10,061 bases of DNA, from positions 51,330 through 61,390 of the forward strand of contig NVVI01000009.1 in the NCBI GenBank assembly GCA_002402165.1, read 5' to 3'. The notes under the pieces are model-generated. The model was not told the DNA's origin. It made no database searches and was given only the letters and a program-made list of their open reading frames with translations. Position numbers and translations under genes: made by a program. The DNA is from Flavobacteriales bacterium (GTDB lineage: Bacteria > Bacteroidota > Bacteroidia > Flavobacteriales_E > Vicingaceae). Positions within the stretch are counted from its first letter, which is position 1, and each line of letters begins with the position of its first letter. Positions 1 to 8,151 of the stretch are shown piece by piece.

Positions 1-497
1 TAGAATACCCAGAAGTACTGGTGAAATATCATCAAGAAAATAGAATTAATATGTTTTTTGTAGCAGAGACAAATATTGGTGCAAGCTTTGCTTCATTAGC
101 TGGAATTGCAAATCTAACTTCGGGAGGAATTGTAATTATGAAGCCTCATGGAGGATTGGTGTATACACATGAAATGGGACACTATTTCGGATTATCTCAT
201 ACTCATGAAGGTGCTGGATTACCCGGGTCTGAGCTTGTTGATGGCAGTAACAGTGCCACTGCTGGTGATTTAATTACTGATACTCCTGCGGATCCTTATA
301 CTGGATTGCCAATGCCCTCTTATTTAGACGGATGCAGATTTATTAATATGCAACAAGATGCCAATGGAGATTATTATGACCCACATGTTGGTAATATAAT
401 GTCTTATTACGATAGTGCTTGTAAGTGTGAATTTACTTACGAGCAATATAAAAAAATGGCAAATACTTATTTGTCATCCAATCCTAAAATGTGGTAA
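1..497 (+). CDS. Pappalysin-type M43 family zinc metalloprotease, 3' part only
   Basis: The frame is open to the left edge (codons from position 3 read E-Y-P-E-V-L-V-K), so the GTG at 21 is not the start and the N-terminus lies outside the window. The metzincin zinc site HEMGHYFGLSH begins at base 168: two His and the catalytic Glu, then Gly and a third His at 198-200. The Met-turn NIMSYYDSAC has its Met codon at 399-401 and is followed by FTYEQYKKMA, the usual end of an M43 catalytic domain. Family members are secreted endopeptidases that cut extracellular or envelope proteins. The protein stops directly after the catalytic domain, so no type IX sorting domain is present at this C-terminus. 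The stop codon overlaps the start of the PorP-like gene (TAATG), which suggests translational coupling. The family call is firm; the substrate is unknown. Confidence 0.9.
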   Translation, partial: EYPEVLVKYHQENRINMFFVAETNIGASFASLAGIANLTSGGIVIMKPHGGLVYTHEMGHYFGLSHTHEGAGLPGSELVDGSNSATAGDLITDTPADPYTGLPMPSYLDGCRFINMQQDANGDYYDPHVGNIMSYYDSACKCEFTYEQYKKMANTYLSSNPKMW

Positions 498-1501
498 TGA
501 AAAGATTTTTTTTAATTCTATCATTATTGATAATTGGGAAGATGCTCATTGCACAAGATGTTCATTTATCACAGTTTTATACCGCCCAACTTAATTTAAA
601 TCCTGCACTTGCAGGTTATTACGATGGAGAATATAGAATTGCAGCTAATTATAGAAGTCAATGGGCTCAAATTGGAGATCCAATAACTACATCAATGATT
701 GCCTTAGACAGAAAATTTTATTTTTATTCTGATGAAATTGATGCAGGAATAATTTTCATTAATGATCAATTTGCTGGATTTAATATGAATACTAATAAAA
801 TATTTATTACAGGATCATATAAAAAGAAAATTAATTATAATGAATTTAGGTTTGGAGTACAGGCTGGTATAGTTCTGAAAAGCACAAACCTAGCTACTCA
901 AACATTTCCAAATCAATGGGTGTACGAAACAGGAGAGTTTGATCCTGATGTTTCAAATGGAGAAACAACACTATCAGATTCTCAAAACTTTATTGATGTA
1001 AATATAGGGGCTTCTTGGTCTAAAGCATTTAATAAATTTAAGCCATTAATAGGGTTGTCATTATTCCATATTAATAGACCAAAAGACACCTATTTTGAAG
1101 AGCCAACTGAAAGACTAAGAATGAGACAGGTTATTCATGGCGAAGCAGTTATTGATTTAAATGGACCAGTAACAATAGAACCTAAATTACTTTATATGTG
1201 GACAACCAAAGCACAAGACGCATTGATAGGAGGGAATGTTAAGCGTCATTTTAAAGAATCTAAAGTTAAAAATATTTATGCTGGATTATTATATAGAGAT
1301 AGTTTTAGAAGAAATAAAGATGCATTAATACCTATAGTCGGGCTTACATATAAACGATTTGATATTGGCTTTAGTTATGATGTTAATGTTTCTAGTTTGA
1401 GTGATTATTCAACAAGAAAAAGCACGCTTGAATTTTCTTTAATTTATACAGCTCCATTGTTTAGCCCTAACAATTTATCCATTCCTTGCGATAGGTATTA
1501 A
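497..1501 (+). CDS. PorP/SprF-family type IX secretion system outer-membrane protein
   Basis: The start is placed at the ATG at 497, giving 334 aa. This gives a clean signal peptide (MKRFFLILSLLIIGKMLIA, cleaved before QDVHLSQF) and overlaps the upstream stop by one base; a GTG six bases earlier is less likely. The mature N-terminus QDVHLSQFYTAQLNLNPALAGYYDG is the hallmark of the PorP/SprF family. The rest is rich in alternating aromatic/hydrophobic strands, as expected for an outer-membrane beta-barrel. Known members (P. gingivalis PorP, F. johnsoniae SprF) take part in T9SS secretion or in attaching particular cargo at the cell surface. Pairing with a downstream PorE-like gene is common in Bacteroidota. 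Genomes often carry many paralogues, so this may be a cargo-specific SprF-like copy rather than core PorP. Confidence 0.9.
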   Translation: MKRFFLILSLLIIGKMLIAQDVHLSQFYTAQLNLNPALAGYYDGEYRIAANYRSQWAQIGDPITTSMIALDRKFYFYSDEIDAGIIFINDQFAGFNMNTNKIFITGSYKKKINYNEFRFGVQAGIVLKSTNLATQTFPNQWVYETGEFDPDVSNGETTLSDSQNFIDVNIGASWSKAFNKFKPLIGLSLFHINRPKDTYFEEPTERLRMRQVIHGEAVIDLNGPVTIEPKLLYMWTTKAQDALIGGNVKRHFKESKVKNIYAGLLYRDSFRRNKDALIPIVGLTYKRFDIGFSYDVNVSSLSDYSTRKSTLEFSLIYTAPLFSPNNLSIPCDRY

Positions 1502-1513
1502 TAAAAATTTAAT

Positions 1514-3634
1514 TTGGATAAAATAGCTATCAATACGAACTCTTATTGCTTACTACGACTGTTAATTCTTCTTATTATCTCAGTACAGTCATTTACTTTG
1601 TTTTCTCAAAACCAAATACCTGATTTAAAAGGTAAATCACTTAAAGAGATAAAAAAAACAGGAAAAAATGCAATTCGTTTAGGAGATACTTATACAGCCT
1701 TGTTTTATTATATAGAGTGGGCAGAAAGAAAGCCAGATAATTATAGCGTAGTATTTAAAGTAGCTGAATTATACAGACTTACGAGGAATTATGTTGAAGC
1801 TGAAATATGGTATCAAAAAATAATTGGTAGCAGTTTAGATGATTTTCCGTCAAGTATTTTTTATATAGCTATAATGCAAATGTCTTTAGAAAAATATGAA
1901 GATGCAAAAGCTAATTTTTTAAAAAGTAAAAAAAAGATTAGGAAATTAAAAGATGCTACGAAGTATAGAAAACTAATTAAATCTGGATTATTAAGTTGTG
2001 ATTATGCTATTAGCCTTAGAGACTCAAATAAAACAGCAGTAATTGAACATTTAGACACCTCTATTAATCAACCACATATTGAATTTTCTCCTATACCAAT
2101 AAATGAAACTACGTTGGTTTATGGTTCATTAAAAGATGATGGCGTTAATTATTATGATGTAGCTCTACATGATAGTATGACTATTCCTTTAAGGAAATTC
2201 TATATTGCTAAAAAAGAAAATGATAAATGGGTTTCAAAAGGTGAATTTACTGGACCATTCAATCAGGAAAATGCCCATGTAGGCAATGGCGTATTATCTG
2301 AAGATGGGAAAAGAATTTATTTCACAATATGCCAAAAAAACTGGAAGAGTAAAGTTATTTGTCAATTGTATTATTCTGATAAGCAAAATGGAAAATGGCA
2401 AGAAGCTGTTAAGATGAATGATTTAATTAACTTACCAAACTACACTACTACACAGCCTGCTATAGGGAGAGAGTCAAGAAAAAATAATGAAGTAATCTAT
2501 TTTGTTTCTGACCGACCAAAAGGGAAGGGGGGGTTAGATATTTGGTACACCCAATACAACAGAAAAAAGAAAAAATATTCAGCGCCAAGAAATGCTGGAT
2601 CAAGGATAAATTCTGCAGGAACAGAACTTACTCCTTATTATGATTTGGTTACACATAAATTATATTTTAGCTCTGATGGGAAAATAGGAATAGGAGGATT
2701 AGATGTTTTTAGTGCAGAAGGAGAAAAGAGCAGGTGGCAAGATCCTGAAAATTTAAAAAAGAACATCAACTCACCTGCTGATGATATTGATTATACATTT
2801 AGTCCAGATCATAAAGGAGGGTTTTTGGTTTCTAATCGCAAAGGTGGTGTAGCTTTGTTAAATCCAACATGTTGTGATGATATTTATGAATTTAAATTAT
2901 CAGAATACATTGATATAAATTTAATAGGAAAAGTACTTGATTCAACAGATTGTTTGTCTGATTATAAAATATACTTATACATCAATAATGAAGAAACTGA
3001 AGAAAAATTTCTTTCTAAAGAATTAGCTGTAGATACTTGTAACTTTAAGCTTAGCTTAGAGCAAGGATATAATTATACAGTAGAAATTAGAAAAGATGGA
3101 TATTTAAATGGCAGCAAAGAAATAAGTACTACAAGGATAACCAAATCACAAAACTTAGAAACAACCATTAACTTAAATAAGAAGCCTAAGGGCCGTATCG
3201 TATTGCCAGGCATATTGTATGAATTTAATAGCCCAAACTTAACAGCAGACTCAAAACTATCAATTGACACCTCTTTATATCTTCTTTTAATACAAAATCC
3301 TGATATTTTTGTTGAAATTTCGTCTCATACAGACAGTAAAGGTACCGAAGGATATAATTTAAAATTATCTCAAAGAAGAGCAGAAAGTGTTGTAAGATAT
3401 CTAGCATTAAAGGGAATTAATAAAAAACGAATGCTTCCTCAAGGTTATGGAGAAACAATGCCTATAGCTCCAAACCAAAAAGAAGATGGATCAGATAACC
3501 CAGAAGGCAGAAAATTAAATAGAAGAACTGATTTTCAAATAAAAGGAATTATAAACCTTGATGATTTATTAGATAACGATTCTAAAAAGGTGAAGCCTAA
3601 TAAAACAAGTAAAAAGAGAAACAATAAATTTTAA
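1514..3634 (+). CDS. PorE-like TPR / PD40 beta-propeller / OmpA-C peptidoglycan-binding protein
   Basis: This is a 706-aa multidomain envelope protein. The start appears to be TTG at 1514: stops at 1499 and 1502 close the frame upstream, and no in-frame ATG occurs before about residue 118. From TTG there is a hydrophobic signal segment (LLRLLILLIISVQSFTLFSQ). Order of parts: TPR-like helices at about 40-170, WD40-like PD40 propeller at about 187-455 (for example VSDRPKGKGGLDIWY, FSSDGKIGIGGLDVF), a carboxypeptidase-regulatory-like beta domain at about 466-540, an OmpA C-terminal domain at about 560-677, and a Lys-rich tail. The OmpA domain keeps HTD (D607) and LSxxRA (R622), the residues that bind peptidoglycan diaminopimelate in this family. 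The same order is known for P. gingivalis PorE, which anchors the T9SS to peptidoglycan. It lies 12 bp after the PorP-like gene. Its role as partner of that barrel is inferred. Confidence 0.88.
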   Translation: MDKIAINTNSYCLLRLLILLIISVQSFTLFSQNQIPDLKGKSLKEIKKTGKNAIRLGDTYTALFYYIEWAERKPDNYSVVFKVAELYRLTRNYVEAEIWYQKIIGSSLDDFPSSIFYIAIMQMSLEKYEDAKANFLKSKKKIRKLKDATKYRKLIKSGLLSCDYAISLRDSNKTAVIEHLDTSINQPHIEFSPIPINETTLVYGSLKDDGVNYYDVALHDSMTIPLRKFYIAKKENDKWVSKGEFTGPFNQENAHVGNGVLSEDGKRIYFTICQKNWKSKVICQLYYSDKQNGKWQEAVKMNDLINLPNYTTTQPAIGRESRKNNEVIYFVSDRPKGKGGLDIWYTQYNRKKKKYSAPRNAGSRINSAGTELTPYYDLVTHKLYFSSDGKIGIGGLDVFSAEGEKSRWQDPENLKKNINSPADDIDYTFSPDHKGGFLVSNRKGGVALLNPTCCDDIYEFKLSEYIDINLIGKVLDSTDCLSDYKIYLYINNEETEEKFLSKELAVDTCNFKLSLEQGYNYTVEIRKDGYLNGSKEISTTRITKSQNLETTINLNKKPKGRIVLPGILYEFNSPNLTADSKLSIDTSLYLLLIQNPDIFVEISSHTDSKGTEGYNLKLSQRRAESVVRYLALKGINKKRMLPQGYGETMPIAPNQKEDGSDNPEGRKLNRRTDFQIKGIINLDDLLDNDSKKVKPNKTSKKRNNKF

Positions 3635-4905
3635 TACAAGAGTTCAGAAACTGCACTTTTAAATCTAGTTTTTGATAGATTAGTAAGTGAAATATTTTCG
3701 ATTTTATTTTCTCCAATTGTAATTTCTTTGTATCCAAAAATTGCATTTTCATCTTTAACAGAATAAGCAAGTAGTAACACTTTTTCTCCTGTAGGTATTC
3801 CTGTAGCTTGGTATTGATCTTTATGATTAGAGTTTGAATAACAAGGCATCACAGAATTAATGTTCCTAAATACTAAACGAACCACCAAGGGCTCATCACT
3901 ATCTATAAGAACAGCCAGAGTAGAAGTGTTTTTAACTTCGTAAAAACGATCACAGTTAATCCATCCTAGTTTTCCTGCAGTCATTTCATAAAAATCTATA
4001 GCCCGCTCACTTTCAATGTAAGCTGCATCAATTATTCCTTCACCATATTCGTCATATTCTTCCTGAATTTGTATGCTAACTTCATTTTCTAAATCAAATT
4101 CATCAGTATTATTCTTAAACATAGCTCGTTCATTTTTATTTACGGTCCAATCTACCAATCCATCTTTATTGCCCCCATAATAAGTAAACATATCAGGAAA
4201 TGATTTTGTTGATTGCATTTCAATAGTGTAAGATTCTCCTTTAATTAACCTCAGTTCTTCCCCATTATATTTTGCTTCAATATAAAAAGAGCCTGCAGTT
4301 TCTAACATTTCACCATTAGCATCAGTTGTTAATCCAGCATAAACTAATGATTTTTTATCTACAAATTCCCAAATACAAATATCAATGTTTTGATTTATTA
4401 TAGTGATTCCCTGTTCTGTTTGAAAGGCGTTAGGAGGGAAGTAGAATCTATTCTCATTTTCAGAAATTATCATATTGTCAATCGAAGAATTGAAAGAAAA
4501 ACACTGTCGACCTTCATCTTCTAAAGCAACATTTCCACTTGCAATGAGGTGAGATGTAGGCTTGTGTAACCACAGTGTAGGAAATTTTCCACCATATTTT
4601 ACAAATAAATTTTGATTCTCAACATGTTGATTTGTTTTATAATAATCCATGATTTTGACAGATCTAGCTTTTATTAATTTTAATAGCTTAGGTTGCTGAT
4701 GAAAAGAAATTTCTTGTTCACTTACTAAATTAAAACAATGATAATTTAGGTCTTTCATGTTATGATAAACACTATCTAATGACTTTTTGTGTAAAGAATT
4801 TAAACCTTTAACATAATTAAAAGATAGGGTTGATTTTGTAGCGTTTTGGGAATTAGCAGTAAGTATAAGGCAGGTAAAAGCAATTAATAATAGATAGGTT
4901 TTCAT
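3631..4905 (-). CDS. Secreted protein of a Bacteroidota family of unknown function (424 aa)
   Basis: The ATG start is followed by a standard signal peptide (MKTYLLLIAFTCLILTANSQ), so the protein is exported; there is no lipobox Cys. Two stretches resemble a recurrent group of Bacteroidota hypothetical proteins. One is a beta-rich domain from about residue 150 to 240 (FYFPPNAF, then LETAGSFYIEAKYNGEEL). The other is a GWINCDRF motif at about 314-321. No catalytic motif is visible and no type IX C-terminal sorting domain is obvious. The gene converges on the PorE-like gene; the two stops overlap by 4 bp (TTAA) with no terminator between them. It is separated by 194 bp from the O-acetylation operon upstream and so probably has its own promoter. 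The gene is clearly real; its function is not known to me. Confidence 0.85.
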   Translation of the reverse strand: MKTYLLLIAFTCLILTANSQNATKSTLSFNYVKGLNSLHKKSLDSVYHNMKDLNYHCFNLVSEQEISFHQQPKLLKLIKARSVKIMDYYKTNQHVENQNLFVKYGGKFPTLWLHKPTSHLIASGNVALEDEGRQCFSFNSSIDNMIISENENRFYFPPNAFQTEQGITIINQNIDICIWEFVDKKSLVYAGLTTDANGEMLETAGSFYIEAKYNGEELRLIKGESYTIEMQSTKSFPDMFTYYGGNKDGLVDWTVNKNERAMFKNNTDEFDLENEVSIQIQEEYDEYGEGIIDAAYIESERAIDFYEMTAGKLGWINCDRFYEVKNTSTLAVLIDSDEPLVVRLVFRNINSVMPCYSNSNHKDQYQATGIPTGEKVLLLAYSVKDENAIFGYKEITIGENKIENISLTNLSKTRFKSAVSELLY

Positions 4906-4946
4906 GATACTGAGTTTTAAAGTAAATAAGGGCTAGTACATATAAG

Positions 4947-4962
4947 CAACGGTAAGTCGTTG
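4947..4962. promoter_or_regulatory. Short inverted repeat upstream of the 424-aa secreted protein gene
   Basis: CAACG and CGTTG are separated by 6 bases, 42 bases upstream of the minus-strand start at 4905. It may be a small hairpin in the 5' leader or a dyad operator. A 5-bp dyad is weak evidence, and no convincing Bacteroidota -33/-7 promoter pair was found beside it. Confidence 0.2.
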
Positions 4963-5055
4963 AAAATTATTGTCTTAAAGTTTTTATTTGATTTATGTTT
5001 TAGCATCTTTAATTTTTACTAAAACTAATTAGGATTTAAAACTGCCACAAGTAAG

Positions 5056-5087
5056 AATGAGTAAACTGTTAGTTTCAATGAGTAAAC
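5056..5087. repeat. Pair of 11-bp direct repeats (AATGAGTAAAC), 21-bp period
   Basis: Identical copies lie at 5056-5066 and 5077-5087, two helical turns apart, in the gap between the AlgX-like stop at 5100 and the upstream region of the 424-aa gene. A small AAACT/AGTTT hairpin (5063-5075) spans the gap between them. This spacing fits a dimeric regulator site, but it is about 150-190 bp from the nearest downstream start and could be chance in A/T-rich DNA. Confidence 0.35.
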
Positions 5088-5099
5088 AAACCTATTGTT

Positions 5100-6389
5100 T
5101 TATTTATTTTTTAATTCTGCTTCTTTTTTCTTAGACATGTGCTCAGCACTAATCAATAGCATAGAATCAATAGTGATTCTCCTAATGAGAGCTTCCTTCT
5201 TAACTTGATCATACCACTTTCTATCAGACCTAATTCTATCTATATAATAACGCACCCATTTATTTTCAATTTCTCCTCCAGTATAATATCTTTTTAATTC
5301 TTCAACAATACCAAACCCAAACCGATACAAATTCCATTCGGTTAGCATAATAATAACCAAATCTGTTTCCCCTATTGTTTGTTCAATATCGCTATCTTTT
5401 CTGGTTCTAGCATTCTTCCCTTTGAGGTCTCGATTGTAGTACCAGAATCCACTCATATTAAAAATATCTGTAGAAAAATTAGACTTATACATACTATAAA
5501 AAAAGCTGTCAGAAATAACAAGTATATTTTTCTTTTTTGAGTTGTTTCCTTTCGATAGTCTTGTATATGGATAGACATAAGTCTCATTACCAAGTTTTTT
5601 CCATAAATTTAAACTCTCCCCCATATCATAATCAGATCCTTTTGCAATATTAGTAACTTCTATTGAATCAAAAATATAGTGAGGTAATTGATAATTGTAA
5701 TTTTGGTTGCAGTACTTTACAATAGAATCTGCGGCTAATACGGAACCATATTCACTCCAATGTATTCCATACTTTGGAATCAAATTAAAAGGCACATCCT
5801 TTTTTTTTTGCATAAAATATTGGTTAAAATCTATATAATCTATTTTATACTTCTCGAAATACTCTATATAAACTTCATAGTTGGATAATCCTATTTTCTT
5901 TAAATGATTAGGTAGTTCATCATAAAAATAACGTGTTTTATTTGGACATAAAACCACTAAAATTCTTTTTCCTTCATCCTCTAAACTATTTTTAATTATA
6001 TCCAAATCTTGTACTTTTTTTAAGATAGTTTTTTTACCAACAAAATCTGCTCCCCCTATAGGCTTAACATATCGAGGCTCAAATATAACGTTATTGCTTC
6101 CCATTAGACCAACATTTTTATTTACTACATTGAACAAACTAAACCTCAATTGACTATAGTTTTTAATAAAGAATGATCTAAACCCTACATTATCGCGAAA
6201 ATATTTTAAATATAAATCTTGAAATTCGCCACTTATCCATTTGTAATTATTGTATTTCGGTTTTTCTGCGTCTTCAAAATACCCACTCAATGGTTTTTTT
6301 TCAATCAATGAAAAAGTAAATTGAAGCAATGGCAGAAAAAAGAAACATATAAGTATTATAAACAATATTTTTTTGACAATTATCTGCAT
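5100..6389 (-). CDS. AlgJ/AlgX-like SGNH O-acetyltransferase partner protein
   Basis: This 429-aa protein has an N-terminal signal-anchor (about residues 6-27, KKILFIILICFFFLPLLQFTF), so the rest should be periplasmic. The layout is typical of AlgX/AlgJ-like proteins paired with an MBOAT acyltransferase: an early LSGYF...YFRDNVGFRSFFIKNY region, then the HW block (GIHWSEYG, H210-W211), then the nucleophile block ISDSFFYS with Ser at about 295. In alginate, cellulose and peptidoglycan O-acetylation, the membrane MBOAT exports acetyl groups and the SGNH protein passes them to the glycan. The residue two before the His, Asp in AlgX, is Gly208 here. The start codon directly follows the MBOAT stop (TAAATG), so translation is probably coupled. 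Family call is firm; the glycan substrate is unknown, as no synthase or glycosyltransferase is present. Confidence 0.85.
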   Translation of the reverse strand: MQIIVKKILFIILICFFFLPLLQFTFSLIEKKPLSGYFEDAEKPKYNNYKWISGEFQDLYLKYFRDNVGFRSFFIKNYSQLRFSLFNVVNKNVGLMGSNNVIFEPRYVKPIGGADFVGKKTILKKVQDLDIIKNSLEDEGKRILVVLCPNKTRYFYDELPNHLKKIGLSNYEVYIEYFEKYKIDYIDFNQYFMQKKKDVPFNLIPKYGIHWSEYGSVLAADSIVKYCNQNYNYQLPHYIFDSIEVTNIAKGSDYDMGESLNLWKKLGNETYVYPYTRLSKGNNSKKKNILVISDSFFYSMYKSNFSTDIFNMSGFWYYNRDLKGKNARTRKDSDIEQTIGETDLVIIMLTEWNLYRFGFGIVEELKRYYTGGEIENKWVRYYIDRIRSDRKWYDQVKKEALIRRITIDSMLLISAEHMSKKKEAELKNK

Positions 6390-7819
6390 TTAAAATCTAA
6401 AATAAATAAATGGATTAAAATCAGATGCCATGATATAACTTATCGATAACACTAGCAGTACCATTAATACGACTGTCATTAGTAAATATCCTTTAACCGA
6501 GTACGACTCCGAGAAAAACACATTGTTTTGCCATCTTAATCCAAACTTGAATAAAGTTATAAATGCGAATAGAATTGCAATTACCATAATGGTTATAAAT
6601 TCATTATCATAAAAATAAATTGAATTTGATAAATCTATTACAAACATTTTGTGAAGAAAAAACTTAACTTGATTCATTGATTCAGCTTTAAAAATCACCC
6701 ATCCAACCATTGTTATCAAAAATGTTAGAGTAATACTGGGATATTTCCCTATAGATTTATACATCTTCAACAAAAATAGCTTGTCTAATATTAAAAAAGC
6801 ACCATGAAAAGCACCCCAAAGCAAAAAATTCCATGCTGCACCATGCCATAAACCAGATATTAAAAACACAAACCACAAATTAAAATAAAGTCTTCTTTTA
6901 GAACTTACTCGGCTCCCTCCTAAAGGGATATACAAATAATCTTTCATCCAAGCACCTAAAGTCATATGCCATCTTCTCCAGAATTCAGTAATACTCTGAG
7001 AAACATAAGGATTATTGAAATTCTCAGGAAACTTAAATCCTAGCATACGACCTAAACCAATTGCCATATCAGAATATCCTGAAAAATCATAATATATTTG
7101 GAAAGTATAGGCCAATATTCCTACCCAAGCAATTGAAGTAGATAAATCATTTTCTACCATTGAAAACACCCTGTCTGCCTCAGCTCCCAAAACATTAGCT
7201 ATAAGTACTTTCTTAGCTAGACCTATCCCAAAACGAAATAAACCTAATAATTTATTATCAAGTGTTTCAAGTGATTTCCTATCCTCAATTTGATCAGCAA
7301 TATTCTTAAACCTTACAATTGGTCCAGCAATCATTTGTGGAAACAACATAATATAAACAAGGTATTGAATAGGGTTTTTAAAAGGTTTGTGTTCTCCTCT
7401 GAAAACATCTATGGAATAAGTAAGGGTCTGAAATGTATAAAAGGAAATACCTATTGGCAATATGACAGCAGTCCATTCGATACTCTCGGCTCCCAAATTG
7501 TATAGTATACCGTTTATATTTTCTATAAAAAATTGGCATACTTAAAATAGAGTAACAGGCCTAAGTTAATCCCTATTGAAATACCTAATAACCAACTCTT
7601 GTTTTTTTTACTTCTGGATTTATGCATCATGTTAATGATGTAATAATCAATAATAACAGAACCAACAACGACAAAAACAAATTTTGGAGCTCCCCAAGCA
7701 TAGAAAAATAAACTGGCAATAAGTATTACCCAGTTTTTAAGTTTAGTGGGGACTAGATAATACACCCCAAAAAATAGTGGTAAAAAAAATAATAAGAAAA
7801 AAGCACTACTAAAGACCAT
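6390..7819 (-). CDS. MBOAT-family membrane O-acyltransferase (AlgI-like), frame interrupted by a -1 frameshift
   Basis: Two reading frames together make one full MBOAT protein. The first 98 codons (7819-7523; MVFSSAFFLLFFLPLFFGVYY to KYANFL-stop) cover the N-terminal membrane helices. After a -1 shift near 7527-7534 the protein continues IENINGILYNLGAESIEW into the remaining 368+ aa, ending at 6390. Adding one T to the run gives KYANFFIENIN and a 476-aa protein, the usual AlgI-like length. Conserved parts are intact: ILPIGISFYTFQTLTY, QMIAGPIVR, YYDFSGYSDMAIGLGRMLG, FWRRWHMTLGAWMKDYLYIPLGG, and GLWHGAAWNF with the invariant catalytic His at 6843-6845. The protein should carry acetyl groups across the inner membrane to the AlgX-like partner. 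The second frame has no plausible own start (only TTG at 7496). The break may be a recent mutation, a sequencing error in the homopolymer, or programmed frameshifting. Confidence 0.85.
7523..7534 (-). other. Frameshift site in the MBOAT gene: T6 run, slippery heptamer and stop
   Basis: On the minus strand the codons read AAT TTT TTA TAG. The run of six T (7527-7532 as A on plus) with its neighbours forms T-TTT-TTA in the zero frame, which fits the X-XXY-YYZ rule for -1 slippage. Slipping back one base joins exactly the frame that encodes the rest of the enzyme. The stop follows the heptamer directly. I see no strong G/C-rich hairpin or Shine-Dalgarno-like stimulator nearby, which weakens the programmed interpretation. 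Confidence 0.6.
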
Positions 7820-8151
7820 ACTGTATTATTTTATTTACTACAGAGTTAACTTAGAATAATTATGTTTTAGTAAACGGATAAGAGCAGCAAGCATTTATGC
7901 ATAAATTTCATAATAGAGCAAATCTACATATTGCAAACATAAGGAACTGTTTAATAATATTTATAGTAAATAGTTATTCCTTCTACACTTTTTTAAGGAA
8001 TTATTATAAATAATAGCTGAGGAGTATTAACATTTTGTTTAATTCTATAGTAGTGTTGGTAATATTTCTACTGTATGATGTTTATAAAATATTTTAAAGA
8101 AAAGGATAGTAAAAGATTAGCCTATTGGTTTTTATCTACAATGATTAATTG
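7820..8151. other. Gene-free intergenic stretch upstream of the O-acetylation operon
   Basis: Very A/T-rich DNA between the MBOAT start and the 3' end of the small minus-strand ORF. I find no ORF with convincing codon use, no RNA gene and no terminator. It holds a perfect 14-bp palindrome (7893-7906) and two imperfect AAAATATTTTAA-type motifs shared with 8394-8407. The promoter for the operon should lie here, but no clear TTG / TAnnTTTG pair stands out. Confidence 0.4.
7893..7906. promoter_or_regulatory. 14-bp perfect palindrome (ATTTATGCATAAAT), possible operator
   Basis: The sequence equals its own reverse complement and lies 74-87 bases upstream of the MBOAT start codon on the minus strand. 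That is a suitable place for a dimeric regulator of the O-acetylation operon. It is A/T-rich, so chance is possible, and no regulator gene is encoded next to it. Confidence 0.3.

Noticed and set aside
3073..3407. Two short minus-strand ORFs antisense to the PorE-like gene
   Set aside because: They mirror a clearly coding, domain-bearing frame and have no motifs of their own.
6390..7496. Separate second MBOAT gene starting at TTG 7496
   Set aside because: It would begin in the middle of the family domain; the open frame continues upstream as IENINGILYN and joins the 98-codon N-terminal part after a -1 shift.
7290..7505. Plus-strand ORF of 71 codons antisense to the MBOAT gene
   Set aside because: The opposite strand carries conserved MBOAT motifs; this is a shadow frame.
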